A DNA stretch of 64,000 bases from Rhizobium hidalgonense (lineage in GTDB: Bacteria > Pseudomonadota > Alphaproteobacteria > Rhizobiales > Rhizobiaceae). This document shows positions 8,599-18,882 of this stretch, piece after piece (the first letter of the stretch is position 1; each line of letters begins with the position of its first letter). A program made the translations under genes and the position numbers. The stretch lies in NCBI RefSeq assembly GCF_002914525.1, contig NZ_LODW01000011.1:180106-244105 (forward strand), given 5' to 3'. The notes below the pieces were generated by a model. That model was given only the letters and a program-made list of their open reading frames with translations. It ran no database searches and was not told the DNA's origin.

Positions 8599-11528
8599 CT
8601 ATGCAGTATCAACCATCCGGAGCCGGTGCGCCATGGCAGCCGCAGCACCGCGGCTGGGGACGGCGAGTTTGCTCAAAATGTTGGAGACATGAACGCTCGC
8701 CGTTTTCGACGAGATGAACAGATTATCGGCGATCTCGCGATTGCTTTGTCCGGCGGCGACAAGCCGAAGCACCTCGAATTCCCGATCCGTCAAACCAAGT
8801 GGCGCCTTCGGGGTACTGCCGTCTTTCCCGTCTCGCAGATCAATGCGGGCCTTTGCGGCCAGCGTCTCGATCTGATTGCACAGCAGGCGGGGCACCTATC
8901 GTATGGGCAAGGTCCGCACCTTGCCTGAAATGGCTCGCACCGCGGGCACGCTTGCCGGCATTCATCGCAGCGCTCCCGGCCTGCATGAGAGCATATGCCT
9001 GCCGAAAGGGCTGGCTCAAATCAGCCCAGTTTTGAGCAACCGCCTCCCAGGCATCGAGGTCGGAAGCCGCGATGCGCGACATCTCGGCCGAGATGCCCAA
9101 CCTCTCGGCTTCCTCAATGACGTTGCGGCACGGCGTCCGAACGGCAAGGTCGGCGAATTGCCGAGCGGCATCGTTCTGGTTCGTATCGATGGCCACACGC
9201 ATGGCCGAGGCCAGCAGCGGCCAGGAGACACCCCTGTGTTTGTCGAAATGGGTCGAGGCGGATCTTATCAGCATCGCAGACAGATCCATGTCGCCCGCCA
9301 GCGCGCGGCTTTCGATATCGAATCTCAGAAGACTGGCGGCCATACGGTTGGCAAGCTGAGGCCCGGGTGGCAGGGCGCGCAAGGAGCTTGCCGCTGCGGC
9401 AATACGATCCGAATCGCCCAAGACCAGGGCAATCTCCGCCTGGCATTCGAAAACATGAACCAGCCCCAGCGGCAGCGGATCCAACGCCGCCATCCGTTCG
9501 CATGTCTCGATGGCTTCGGAAACACGGCCGACAGGGAGCAAGGAGCGGCACAAAGGCGAACCGACGATTGCTCCGATATACCGGGCTTGGCCGAACTCGA
9601 CGGTCCGCGCAAAGATTGCCGGTCCCACTTCGATGACCTCAGCGTGGGCGCCTCTCTCGAGCAGGGCTTGAAGCAGGGCTGCGCCGGCCAGCACCTCGAC
9701 TCGGCCGATGGAGGCCTTTTCCGCGCGTTTAGCCACGCTCCAGAGGGCACCGACGCGCGAGCTGTCCGAGGCGACACAGGCCGCGACGATCAGCGCCTCG
9801 ATACGATACTCCTCGTCATCGAGCTTTTCCGACAGCTCCTTCAGCTCGTCGCCTAAGCGCCTGGCGCGACCGAATTCTCCCCGCAAAATCAGCGCACGGG
9901 AAAACTGCCCCAGTCCGTCCGCGCGCAGCCTCGTGGGATCGACCGCATGATCAAGCGCTCGCTCAAGATCGGCGATCTCACCTGGGATAAGCGCGTGCTG
10001 ACGCATCACCGCGCGCTGCAGAAGAAGCGCGGCCAGCTGTTCCCCGTCGCGCTCGGCATCCACTTCGGCGAGTGCCCGTTCGACAAAAGCCAGTCCCTGT
10101 TCCGCTTCCGCCGCCCAGCAGGCGGCATCGGCGGCGAGTTCCAACACCCTGCAGTGACCAGCGCCGGTCAAATCAGCCGCGTTGTCGACCTCGGGCCAGG
10201 CCGCCAGTACGAGCTTCAGCATTTCCATCTGGTCGGCATAGGCGAAGGTGGCAGCGGCTTCCGCGGCAGATTGCCAGGCCCACCGCAGGCAAGATGCGGC
10301 CTGGCAGGCGCCGTGCCAGTGGCGGGCGAGCGCAACGGAATGCCAAACCCGGTAGCTTGGGACCGGGCCGCGTTCGAGCACCTCGGCATAGGCGCGGTGG
10401 ATGGCCATCCTTTCGCCGGCGATCAGGTCACCCCGCACCGCCTCGTGGATCAGCGCATGGCGGAACGCATATCCATCACCATCCGGCACCAGGATCCCGG
10501 CCAAAATTGCGGGCCGCAGCAACTCGGCCAATTCAAGGTCGGACTTGTTCTCGACGCTGCAAAGCAGCGCATGGGTGATATGCGGGCCGCCAAGCGCCAT
10601 CACCTTCAACAGTTCGGTCGTCGGCGCCGGCATCTCCCTGACCGCTTTCAGCAGGTAGTCGTTGAGCGAGCCGGGAAAATCTGTACGCAAGGTTCCGCTC
10701 GCATCGATAAGCGCTTCGGTGAAAAGCGGGATCCCGCAGCATCGCGCATGGACCTCGTTGATGAAGGCGGGTGTCGGCGGGCGCGCGAGCAGCCCCTCGA
10801 GTTGGGCGGCGACCTCCGCGCGCTTCAGGCGGGGAAGTTTCAACACCTCGGCACCCTCGGAAAGCGAGAGGTATGCAATGGTCGTCCGCAGTGCGTTGCT
10901 GCCGCTGGTTTCTTCGGGTCGGTAGGTGACGATCAGCATCAGCCGAGTTTTCTTCAGCCGCGCGGTCAGGAAACGAAGCAGATCGCAAGTGGCCTGGTCG
11001 GCCCAGTGAATGTCCTCGACGACCACGACGAGCGGCATCTCCCGTGCGAGTTCCTCGAACAATTTTCTGAGCGCTTCGAACAGCCGCGCTCTTGCGAATG
11101 CCGGCATCGAACCTTTCAGAGGTCTCGCCGAATTCGGGAAGAAGCCACGCCAGCTCGCGTGCACCCTCGGCGCCGACCAGCGACCGTGACGAGGGCGCGC
11201 CGCGCAACTGAACCAGTTCATGCAGCACGGCGGTGACCGGCGCATAGGGCAGTGCCGCTTCCCGCTGCTCGATGCAGCCGCCTTTCAGGATCAGGGCACG
11301 GCCCGACAATCGGCCGGAAAATTCTTCAACCAGCCGGCTTTTGCCGCCGCCTGCTTCCGCTCCGAGAAGAATGGCGCGCTGCGGCCCGCCGGAGACTTCC
11401 CGGAACGCGGATTCCATCACATCGAGTTCTGCCGCACGGCCTGAGAACAGAGACCTTCTGAGGGATGTCGACACAAAGGCCTCCGATACACTGGAATTCG
11501 AGATTAGCAGAGATGGAGACATAGTCAT
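8599..11528 (-). pseudogene. LuxR-family AAA ATPase regulator, split by two frameshifts
   Basis: About 975 residues when rejoined. The N-terminal ATPase has Walker A GAEAGGGKSRL and, after the first frame change, Walker B LVVVVEDIHWAD. A long TPR-like helical middle follows, and the C-terminus is a LuxR helix-turn-helix (LTDREFEVLRLVAAGQSNRE, IADNLFISSKTASVHVSNIL). Frame is lost near 11093-11100, where removing one C restores DAGIARARLFEAL, and again at 8888-8891, where reading the GGGG run as three restores HTIGARLLCNQIETLA. All domains are otherwise intact, so this is either a very recent pseudogene or two consensus errors. The ATG at 11528 (or 11522) begins just upstream of the ATPase. It is divergent from the hydrolase gene at 11717. 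Confidence 0.8.
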
Positions 11529-11716
11529 CCCATGTCCCGCGCACTCGAAGCACTGGCGATAGACATCAATGCTCCCCGGTGTATTTCGCGCTGTCCTACG
11601 CAATATGCCCGATGCGGCAGCCTTGCCTTAGCCCCATCATGGGGAACATGCGGACGTCGAGTGATGTTTGCGAGAAACTTCGCCGCTTCGCCCAATTCAA
11701 GTAAAGGACGCCCCAA

Positions 11717-12559
11717 GTGAGTGAACGCATTAATAAGTTTGACGACGTCGAGATCGCCACGCAGGCATTTGGCAACCCGGCGCATGAGCCGATCCTGCTG
11801 ATCATGGGCGCCATGGCGTCAATGCTGTGGTGGCCGGACGAGTTCTGCCAAACGCTCGCCGATCAGAAATATTATGTCATTCGCTATGACAATCGTGACA
11901 CCGGCCGTTCGACGATTTACGAGCCGGGGGAACCGCCTTACACCATGGACGACATGGCTGAGGACGCCATCAGGGTACTCGATGGCTACGGCATCGACAG
12001 GGCCAATCTGATTGGAATGTCGCTGGGCGGCACGATCGCCCAGATCGCGGCGCTCGCGCATCCCGAACGCGTCAAGACGCTGACGCTGATGTCCACCACG
12101 CCGATGGGTATTGATACAAGCGCCCTGCCGCATACCACTGATGCCTATATGGCGCACGCCGCGACGGGCGAGACCGTCGACTGGACAGACGATGCCCAGG
12201 TGATCGAATTCCTTGTCGAAGACACCCGGATGATCGCCGGGGTGGCGCATCCCTATGACGAAGGGCGGGCGCGCGCCTTTGTCGAACGGGACGTCAAACG
12301 GGCGAAAAACTTCGTCAGCGCCACCAATCATTTCATGCTGAGGGGCGGCCAGGCCCTGGAAGGAAAATTGGCTAGTCTGGCCGCGCCCCTCCTCGTCATA
12401 CACGGAACCGCGGATCCGATTTATCCGGTTGAGCACGGCGAACGGCTGGCACGAACGGTCAAGGGCGCGAAACTTGTTCGGCTCGAAGGCGGTGGCCACG
12501 AAATTCATCCCAACGACTGGGAAGAGATCATTTCCGCCATCGACACCCATTTGCGGTGA
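11717..12559 (+). CDS. alpha/beta hydrolase
   Basis: A 280-residue alpha/beta hydrolase with a full catalytic triad: nucleophile Ser102 in GMSLGG, Asp233 in HGTADPIYP, and His261 in GGGHEIHP. The oxyanion-region motif is LLIMGAMASMLWW. It resembles RdmC/aclacinomycin methylesterase-type hydrolases (RYDNRDTGRST), but the substrate is unknown. The start is a GTG at 11717 with AAAGGA about eight bases upstream. It is divergent from the LuxR-type regulator, which may control it. Confidence 0.85.
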   Translation: MSERINKFDDVEIATQAFGNPAHEPILLIMGAMASMLWWPDEFCQTLADQKYYVIRYDNRDTGRSTIYEPGEPPYTMDDMAEDAIRVLDGYGIDRANLIGMSLGGTIAQIAALAHPERVKTLTLMSTTPMGIDTSALPHTTDAYMAHAATGETVDWTDDAQVIEFLVEDTRMIAGVAHPYDEGRARAFVERDVKRAKNFVSATNHFMLRGGQALEGKLASLAAPLLVIHGTADPIYPVEHGERLARTVKGAKLVRLEGGGHEIHPNDWEEIISAIDTHLR

Positions 12560-12560
12560 G

Positions 12561-12600
12561 TAGAGCAATTCCAGCAAAAGTGCGCAGCGGTTTTGCTCTC
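12561..12600. repeat. Rhizobium-type intergenic repeat, short copy
   Basis: The segment from TAGAGCAATTCCAGC through GTGCGCAGCGG matches, in reverse orientation, the right part of the longer element at 30011-30117 over about 35 bases. The text resembles the mosaic palindromic elements scattered through Rhizobium genomes. It lies between the hydrolase stop and the end of the converging ABC operon. Confidence 0.65.
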
Positions 12601-12626
12601 AGCAGCAAGGGCGTATCGATCGACGG

Positions 12627-13370
12627 TTACGTCCTTCCGTACATTCGGCTCGCGCGCAGCAGCCGTTGCGAATAGGAATGTTCGACCGCGCCTCTGCGCA
12701 ATGCTTCGATATCGACCTGTTCGACGATCTCGCCGGCTTCCATGATGGCGACGCGGCTGCACATGTGGGAGACGACGGCGAGATCGTGGCTGACCAGCAG
12801 ATAGGTAAGGCCGCGCTCGGCGCGCAGATCCTGCAACAGATTGAGGATCTCGGCCTGGACGGATACGTCGAGCGCCGATGTCGGTTCGTCGAGCAGCAGC
12901 ACGTCCGGGTTCAGCATCAGGGCGCGGGCGATCGCCACGCGCTGGCGCTGCCCGCCGGAGAGCTGATGCGGAAATCGGTAGCTCAACGCCGGATCGAGGC
13001 CGACCGATCTGAGGATCGCGTTGACGTCGACGGAATTCGTATCCAGCCCTTGGTTGCGCAGCGGTTCCTTCAGCTGCGAGCGGATGGTCTTGCGGGGATG
13101 GAGCGATCCATAGGGGTCCTGGAACACCATCTGCACCCGGCGGTAGAACGGCCGGCTGCGCTGCCGATCCAGCGTCTCGCCCTGGAGTTCGATGCTGCCG
13201 TCATAACTGGCGTTGAGGCCGGAGAGGGCTCTGAGAACGGTGGACTTGCCGCAGCCGGATTCGCCGACCAGGCCGAACGCAGTCCCCTTCTCGACGGTGA
13301 GGTTTACATCTCTGACGACAGGCCGCTGGCCGTGTCCGAAACGGATGGTGAGGTTATCGATCCGGATCAT
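12627..13370 (-). CDS. Opp/Dpp-type ABC transporter ATPase (second ATPase)
   Basis: A 247-residue ATPase of the OppF/DppF type. Walker A is GESGCGKST, signature [15 protein letters not shown], Walker [13 protein letters not shown], and the H-loop is in LLVSHDL. It is slightly shorter than typical DppF (about 320) and lacks the usual C-terminal oligopeptide-binding extension. It is the last gene of the leftward operon; its ATG overlaps the previous stop by four bases (ATGA), so translation is coupled. It powers import of the ligand bound by the protein at 16264-17850. Confidence 0.9.
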   Translation of the reverse strand: MIRIDNLTIRFGHGQRPVVRDVNLTVEKGTAFGLVGESGCGKSTVLRALSGLNASYDGSIELQGETLDRQRSRPFYRRVQMVFQDPYGSLHPRKTIRSQLKEPLRNQGLDTNSVDVNAILRSVGLDPALSYRFPHQLSGGQRQRVAIARALMLNPDVLLLDEPTSALDVSVQAEILNLLQDLRAERGLTYLLVSHDLAVVSHMCSRVAIMEAGEIVEQVDIEALRRGAVEHSYSQRLLRASRMYGRT

Positions 13371-14224
13371 CGGAGCACCTTCGCTGCAAGGTCGTCGAGC
13401 CAGGCGGGATCCCGCTTCAGGATCGGCAGCCGGGCAGGCGGATTGTCGATCGTCGGCAGGGATGCCAATAGCCCCTGCGTATAAGGGTGTTTCGCCTTGT
13501 CGAGATCGCGCGCCTCAAGCACTTCCACGACGCGGCCGGCATACATGATAAGGACGCGATCGCAGAAATTGCGGATCAGATTGAGGTCGTGGCTGATGAA
13601 GATCAGGCCAAGATTGCGGCGGGAAACGAGTTCGTCGAGCAGCGCCAGGATCTCGAGCCTGACCGTCACGTCGAGGGCCGAGGTCGGCTCGTCGGCGATC
13701 AGCACTTCGGGTTCGGCGATCAGCATCATGGCGATCATGACGCGTTGGCCCATTCCGCCCGATATTTCGTGCGGATAAAGGCGGGCAACGCGCTCGGGAT
13801 CGCGGATCTGCACGGCTTCGAGCATGTCGAGCGCCTGGCTGTAGGTTTTTGCTTTGCTCACCTTTGGATGATGGAAGCGATAGGTCTCGGCGATTTGTTC
13901 GCCGATCCTCATCACCGGATTGAGCGAATATTTCGGGTCTTGCAAGATCAGCCCGATCCGCCGTCCCCTGATCGTCATCATCGTGCGTTCAGTTGCCTTG
14001 AGCAGGTCGACGTCACGAAAGCGCATCTGTTCGGCGCTGACCTTTGCGGTCGGCGGCAGCAGCTTCATGATCGCGCGGCCGACGGTCGACTTGCCCGATC
14101 CGGACTCGCCGACGATGCCGAGTTTTTCCTGTCCAAGCGCAAAACTCACGCCGCGCACCGCGCGCATGTGGCCGCCGCCATAGGCGATTTCGAGGTTGCG
14201 GACATCGATCAGGGGCTCTGTCAT
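13367..14224 (-). CDS. Opp/Dpp-type ABC transporter ATPase (first ATPase)
   Basis: A 285-residue OppD/DppD-type ATPase. Walker A is [10 protein letters not shown]-loop [12 protein letters not shown], signature [15 protein letters not shown], Walker [13 protein letters not shown] and H-loop FISHDLNLI. The C-terminal [12 protein letters not shown] is the typical oligopeptide-family tail. The open frame runs much further upstream, but the ATG at 14224 overlaps the permease stop (ATGA) and starts the domain properly ([17 protein letters not shown]). The upstream extension is antisense-like text within the permease gene. Confidence 0.9.
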   Translation of the reverse strand: MTEPLIDVRNLEIAYGGGHMRAVRGVSFALGQEKLGIVGESGSGKSTVGRAIMKLLPPTAKVSAEQMRFRDVDLLKATERTMMTIRGRRIGLILQDPKYSLNPVMRIGEQIAETYRFHHPKVSKAKTYSQALDMLEAVQIRDPERVARLYPHEISGGMGQRVMIAMMLIAEPEVLIADEPTSALDVTVRLEILALLDELVSRRNLGLIFISHDLNLIRNFCDRVLIMYAGRVVEVLEARDLDKAKHPYTQGLLASLPTIDNPPARLPILKRDPAWLDDLAAKVLR

Positions 14225-15156
14225 TCCGAACCTCTCGGGTCGAGCACGTCGCGCAGCGCATCGCCGACGAGGTTGAAGGCGAGGCTGACGAGCGCAATGG
14301 CGATGCCGGGTGCTGCGATCACCCAGGGGCTGTCGAGCATGAACTCGCGGCCGCTGGCGGCCATCGAGCCCCATTCCGGCCAGGGCGGCTGGGCGCCGAG
14401 GCCGAGAAAGCCAAGGCCGGCGGCAGTGATGATGATGCCGGCCATGTTGAGGGTGACGCGGACGATCACCGAGGGAATGCACATCGGCAGGATGTGGCGG
14501 GTGATGATCGCGATCGACGTCGCGCCCTGCAGGCGCACGGCGGCGATATAATCGGCCTTGCGCAGGCTGAGCGTCTCGGCGCGCGCCAGCCGCGCGATCG
14601 GCGGCCAGGCCGTCAGCGAAATGGCGATAATCGCATTGGTGATGCCGGGGCCGAGGGCTGCGGCGAAACCAAGCGCCAGCACCAGCCCAGGGAAGGAGAG
14701 GAAGATATCGGTGATGCGCATCAAGATTTCGTCGACGATGCCGCCGAAATAGCCCGAGACCGTGCCGATCAGCAGGCCGAGCGGTGCGACGATAATGGTG
14801 ACGAGCATGATGATATAGAGCGTCGTGCGGGCGCCGTAGATCACCCGCGCAAAGACGTCGCGGCCGAAATTGTCGGTGCCGAGAAGATGGGCCGCCGAGG
14901 GGGGCGCAAGCCGCCCGGCCATATCCTGCACGACCGGATCGTAGCTCGTCAGCAGAGGGGCGGCCGTCGCCACCACGATCAGGAGCACGATGATGAAGAG
15001 GCCGGCCAGGCCAAGCGGGTGCAGGCTGAATTTCAGCCAGCCCTGATGGATTTGCTGCGTCGACGACTGAAACCAGCCCTGCGGCTCCGGCGCCAGCAGC
15101 CATCTGCGAAAGCCGCCGGCATTGGCGTTATCTGCGTCATCGGTGGAGATGGTCAT
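14221..15156 (-). CDS. Opp/Dpp-type ABC transporter permease (DppC-like)
   Basis: A 311-residue permease with six hydrophobic segments. The N-terminal OppC helix follows residue 40, LLGTDNFGRDVFARVIYGAR is the family signature after the first periplasmic loop, and the EAA loop is AETLSLRKADYIAAVRLQGA. LGFLGLGAQPPWPEWGSM is the conserved C-terminal loop. The ATG at 15156 lies four bases past the preceding permease's stop; a start at 15180 would overlap it, so 15156 is preferred. Confidence 0.9.
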   Translation of the reverse strand: MTISTDDADNANAGGFRRWLLAPEPQGWFQSSTQQIHQGWLKFSLHPLGLAGLFIIVLLIVVATAAPLLTSYDPVVQDMAGRLAPPSAAHLLGTDNFGRDVFARVIYGARTTLYIIMLVTIIVAPLGLLIGTVSGYFGGIVDEILMRITDIFLSFPGLVLALGFAAALGPGITNAIIAISLTAWPPIARLARAETLSLRKADYIAAVRLQGATSIAIITRHILPMCIPSVIVRVTLNMAGIIITAAGLGFLGLGAQPPWPEWGSMAASGREFMLDSPWVIAAPGIAIALVSLAFNLVGDALRDVLDPRGSE

Positions 15157-15160
15157 TGCG

Positions 15161-16258
15161 TCACCGTGTCCTCGGATCAAGAATGCGATAAAGGAAGTCC
15201 GACAGGATGTTGATGGTCAGGAAGACGGCGCCGATCGTCAGCACCGAACCCATCACCACGTTCATGTCGTTCATCTGCAGCCCGCGGGTGAGGTACTGGC
15301 CGAGCCCGGGCCAGCCGAAGACCGTCTCGATCAGCACCGCGCCCTCGAGCAGCCCGCCGAAGGTCAGCGCCAGGATCGTCAGGAGCTGCACCCGGATGTT
15401 CCGGAAGGCGTGCCGCCAGACAACCTTGCGGGTGCCGAGCCCCTTTGCCCGCGCAGTGATGATGTATTCCTGGCTGAGCTGTTCCAGCATGAAGCTGCGC
15501 GACATGCGGCTGATATAGGCGACGGAGTAATAGCCGAGGATCGCCGCCGGCAGGATGATGTGGCCGAGAGCGTTGTGGAATACGTCCCATTGCTGCTGTA
15601 TCGCTGCGTCGATCAGCAGAAAGCCGGTCATCGGCGTGACGAGGCCTTCGTAAAAGACGTCGATCCGGCCCGATGCGCCGACCAGCTTCAGCTTGGCGTA
15701 GAAAACGAACAGCGCCATCAGCCCGGTCCAGAAGATCGGGATGGAGTGGCCGGCAAGCGCCACGATCCGGGCGATGTGATCGATGATTGTTCCGCGCCTG
15801 ACGGCAGCCGTGACGCCTAAGGGAATGCCGATAATGGCGCCGATGATCATGGCGATGATCGCAAGCTCGATCGTTGCGGGAAAGATCGTCATCAGATCGG
15901 TGAGGATCGGCTGGCCCGTCGTCGCCGATATGCCGAGGTCGCCTGTGGCGATCTTGCCGACATAGGAGAGAAACTGCATCCAGATCGGTTGGCCGAGCCC
16001 CAGCTCGTTATAGACGCGATCGTATACTTCCTTGCTGACCTCCGCCCCGGTGATGGCAAGCACCGGGTCGGCAGGTAGCAGACGGCCCATCGAGAAGGTC
16101 AGGAACAGCAGGCCAAGCAGCGTCGTGACGACAGCCACCACGCGTCCCGCGAGGCGCCGCAACAGGCTCAGTGCCGGGTGCGGGGCCGCCTCGGCGAACC
16201 CGCCCGCGGTTGAGCGGCGGCTCGCCTCTTGCTTCGATGTCAGCTCGGCGCTCGCCAC
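15161..16258 (-). CDS. Opp/Dpp-type ABC transporter permease (DppB-like)
   Basis: A 365-residue permease of the DppB type. A first hydrophobic segment (about residues 37-58) precedes a periplasmic loop with YNELGLGQPIWMQFLSYVGK. Next come ISRMSRSFMLEQLSQEYIIT and ARAKGLGTRKVVWRHAFRN, the family's EAA motif, then GGLLEGAVLIETVFGWPGLG. It is slightly longer than the usual 310-340 because of an extra N-terminal 35 residues. It follows the binding-protein gene by five bases. Confidence 0.9.
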   Translation of the reverse strand: MASAELTSKQEASRRSTAGGFAEAAPHPALSLLRRLAGRVVAVVTTLLGLLFLTFSMGRLLPADPVLAITGAEVSKEVYDRVYNELGLGQPIWMQFLSYVGKIATGDLGISATTGQPILTDLMTIFPATIELAIIAMIIGAIIGIPLGVTAAVRRGTIIDHIARIVALAGHSIPIFWTGLMALFVFYAKLKLVGASGRIDVFYEGLVTPMTGFLLIDAAIQQQWDVFHNALGHIILPAAILGYYSVAYISRMSRSFMLEQLSQEYIITARAKGLGTRKVVWRHAFRNIRVQLLTILALTFGGLLEGAVLIETVFGWPGLGQYLTRGLQMNDMNVVMGSVLTIGAVFLTINILSDFLYRILDPRTR

Positions 16259-16263
16259 GCGCT

Positions 16264-17850
16264 CTACTCCTTGGTCACGTCATGCCAGCGCGTCGACCAT
16301 GTCGTATGCCCGTGATAGCCCTTCACGTTCGCGCGCATGACATAGGGGTCGGTTCGCTGGAAGAAGATGACGAGCGGGGCGGCCATGCCGGCATAGATCC
16401 CGTCCATCTTCTTGAAGATGTCGGTGCGCTTGGCAGTATCGCGCTCCTTCATCGATTGATCGATGAGGGTGTTGAGGTCGTCCACCTTCATGCCCGTACG
16501 CCAGAGATAATAACTGCCGAGGCGCGCCTCGTCGCTATTGTCGGGGTTGAAGGCATATTGCGTGGCGACCGCGAAAGGATCGGGCAGGCGGGCGCCGGAA
16601 TTGCCGAGCAGCACTTCGAACTTGCGCTCGCGGAAGGCGGGAGTGAATTCGCCGGGCACGAGATCGAGATCGAGGCCGGCGGCCCGCGCGCTCGCCTGCA
16701 GCGCTTCGGCGAAGGGCAGGGTCGCAGCCCCCGACGGGTTGAGGACTTTCTTCAAGCCGTTGGGATATCCGGCCTCCGCCAGCAGCTGCTTGGCTTTGGC
16801 GGGATCGTAATCGTAGCGGACGGCAGTTTCGTCGGGAGCGCCGATCATGCCGCGCGGGATCATCGACTGCCAGGGAAAACCGGTATAGCGCATGATGTTG
16901 CCGGAGATCGCCTTCCAGTCGAAGGCGTGCTGGAAGGCCTCTCGGACCTTCGGCTTCTGCAGATCCGGGTCTTTCTGGTTGAGGGCGATATAGTAGAAGC
17001 CGAGACCCGGGACATTGTCGATCACCATATCCTTATTGGTGGACAGCGCATCGAGATCGCCGCTTGCCACATACTGGCCGACATCGACATCACCGGCTTC
17101 AAGCTGCAGCCTGAGATTGCCGGATTCAGGAATGTGGCGGGCCACGACGCGGGCCATGGCTGGCTTGCCGCCCCAATATTTCGGCTGCGCATTGAAGATT
17201 GCGACATCGTTCGGGCGCCATTGGGCCAGGCTGAACGGACCGCTGCCGGCGGAATTGGCGGAAAGCCAGGCGCCGCCGAAATCGCCATTCGCCTCATGCG
17301 ACAGCACCGTCTTCTTGTCGACAATGCCGACCGATGAGCCGGCCAGCGAATAGAGCACCAGGTCGGTGTTGACCGTCTGCGGCAGCTCGATCTCGAGCGT
17401 ATGTTCGTCTTTTGCCCGAACCAGCTTTTCGACATTGTCAGGCTTGAAGCCCCAGAGCGCGACGTCGGTGGAGCCGACCTGTCCCATCTTGATGATCCGC
17501 TGGATCGACCAGGCCGCATCCTCGGCGGTCACCTTGTTGCCGCTCTGGAAGACGGCGTCGTCACGCAAGGTCAGCGTGATGATCTTGCCGTCGTCCGAGA
17601 CGCTCCATGCGGTGGCAAGCATCGGTTTTAATGTTTTAAGATCGTCGGGCGACAGCTGCACGAGGTTGTCGTAGAGGTTCGAGATCAGTTCCGAAACCGT
17701 GCGGGCATTGTTCTGGGCCGGGTCGAGCGTCCGGATGCCGGTGAGATTGGTGCCGATCACCAGCATATTGGGCGGCGAGGCCGCCCATGCAGGGTGCGTC
17801 GTAACTAGGGCGCCGGTAATTGCGATCGTTGTCAGTAGCTGTTTCAGCAT
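16264..17850 (-). CDS. periplasmic solute-binding protein, family 5 (leftward transporter)
   Basis: A 528-residue extracellular solute-binding protein family 5 (oligopeptide/DppA type). The signal peptide is MLKQLLTTIAITGALVTTHP, with likely cleavage after AWA. The family motif region LTLRDDAVFQSGNKVTAEDA appears near residue 90, and SGPFSLAQWRPND and VREAFQHAFDW follow. The frame opens upstream at a TTG, but the ATG at 17850 is preceded by GGGAGGT at the ideal distance. It captures the ligand for the DppBCDF-type transporter; genomic context suggests a uronate, aldarate or their oligomers rather than a peptide. Confidence 0.9.
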   Translation of the reverse strand: MLKQLLTTIAITGALVTTHPAWAASPPNMLVIGTNLTGIRTLDPAQNNARTVSELISNLYDNLVQLSPDDLKTLKPMLATAWSVSDDGKIITLTLRDDAVFQSGNKVTAEDAAWSIQRIIKMGQVGSTDVALWGFKPDNVEKLVRAKDEHTLEIELPQTVNTDLVLYSLAGSSVGIVDKKTVLSHEANGDFGGAWLSANSAGSGPFSLAQWRPNDVAIFNAQPKYWGGKPAMARVVARHIPESGNLRLQLEAGDVDVGQYVASGDLDALSTNKDMVIDNVPGLGFYYIALNQKDPDLQKPKVREAFQHAFDWKAISGNIMRYTGFPWQSMIPRGMIGAPDETAVRYDYDPAKAKQLLAEAGYPNGLKKVLNPSGAATLPFAEALQASARAAGLDLDLVPGEFTPAFRERKFEVLLGNSGARLPDPFAVATQYAFNPDNSDEARLGSYYLWRTGMKVDDLNTLIDQSMKERDTAKRTDIFKKMDGIYAGMAAPLVIFFQRTDPYVMRANVKGYHGHTTWSTRWHDVTKE

Positions 17851-17894
17851 CTCGAGACCTCCCAATCCTGTTGTTTGCGGAAATAGTGTCGAAC

Positions 17895-18848
17895 TCAGCC
17901 GGCCGCCTTGGCAGATTGCTGCCGGTCCGAATCCGTTTGAATGCTGCCCTCGGCCTCCCAGCCTCGAAGCAGTCGATGAAGTTCTTCGCGATCATGCTGG
18001 TCGAGCAGCGGCAATCCCGGCACGCGCACCGGGCCGACATCGAGGCCGGAATAGGTGACGGCCTCCTTGACGACGGTGACGTTGGCGCCGTTGCGGAATT
18101 TGGTGCGCATCCGCTCGAATGGTTCGAGCTTGTCGACGATCGCCCGTGCCGCGGCAAAATCGCCCTTTTCGAGCGCAGCGTGAACGGCAAGCGACAGACG
18201 CGGCGCGACATTGACGAGGCCGGAGGTGAAGCCGCGCGCGCCGGCCGCGGTAAAGGTCGGCGCCCAGCTTTCCGCCAGGCCGCAGACGAACAGGGCGCCG
18301 GCCGGATCGGCCGCCGGGATCGCGCGTGACAGCAGCATCAGATCGGTCGTGGCAAATTTGATGCCGGCAATATTGCCGTGGTTGGCGAGGCGGACGATGT
18401 CGGCGACGGTAAAACCCTCGGCCCTGACATAGGCGATGAGCGGCAGGGTTGAAGCATCGGCGAGATTGCAGAAATAATCGATCTGGGCCGAAGGTGCGGC
18501 GAAAGGATCCACGGGCTGGTGCGACATGACGGCGGACGCGCCGATCGCCGCCGCATCCCTCGCCATGCCGATCGCCTCGCGCAGCGACCGGCCGATTGCG
18601 GCTGTCACCGGTGCCCGGCCACCGACGCCTGAAACCGCCGCCTCATGGACAATGCGGATTTCCTGCGGCGTCAGCGCATAGAATTCCCCGGTATTGCCGG
18701 CTGCGACAATGTTGTGAATGCCCGCCGCCGCCACCCGCGCATAAACCTGCGCGGTCGTTCGCGGTTCGACTTCGCCTCTACCGTCATAGGCCGTGACGGG
18801 AACGCCCGACACGCCCGTGAGCGCCTTGCGCATGATCGCGATGCTCAT
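17895..18848 (-). CDS. DHDPS/NAL-family aldolase or dehydratase (KdgD-like)
   Basis: A 317-residue (beta/alpha)8 lyase of the dihydrodipicolinate-synthase family. The Schiff-base Lys164 lies in AGIKFATTD, Tyr140 in LIAYVRAEG, and the substrate-carboxylate loop is GNTGEF (51-56). Members form a lysine imine with a 2-oxo acid. With uronate-dehydrogenase-like and lactonase genes directly upstream, the best guess is 5-dehydro-4-deoxyglucarate dehydratase (KdgD) or a keto-deoxy-sugar-acid aldolase; the sequence alone does not decide. It sits between the SMP-30 gene (34-base gap) and the binding protein (44-base gap). Confidence 0.85.
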   Translation of the reverse strand: MSIAIMRKALTGVSGVPVTAYDGRGEVEPRTTAQVYARVAAAGIHNIVAAGNTGEFYALTPQEIRIVHEAAVSGVGGRAPVTAAIGRSLREAIGMARDAAAIGASAVMSHQPVDPFAAPSAQIDYFCNLADASTLPLIAYVRAEGFTVADIVRLANHGNIAGIKFATTDLMLLSRAIPAADPAGALFVCGLAESWAPTFTAAGARGFTSGLVNVAPRLSLAVHAALEKGDFAAARAIVDKLEPFERMRTKFRNGANVTVVKEAVTYSGLDVGPVRVPGLPLLDQHDREELHRLLRGWEAEGSIQTDSDRQQSAKAAG

Positions 18849-18882
18849 TTTTCTTCCCCGTTAGCTTCCATCAAAATGATCG

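Noticed and set aside
9947..11236. 429-residue plus-strand frame opposite the LuxR-type regulator
   Set aside because: No motifs; it mirrors the regulator's codons and lacks a ribosome site.
13487..14551. 354-residue plus-strand frame within the ABC operon
   Set aside because: Antisense to two clear ATPase/permease genes; His/Asp-rich composition typical of a shadow.
14225..15103. N-terminal extension of the first leftward ATPase
   Set aside because: It lies wholly within the permease gene; the overlapping ATGA start at 14224 fits the operon.
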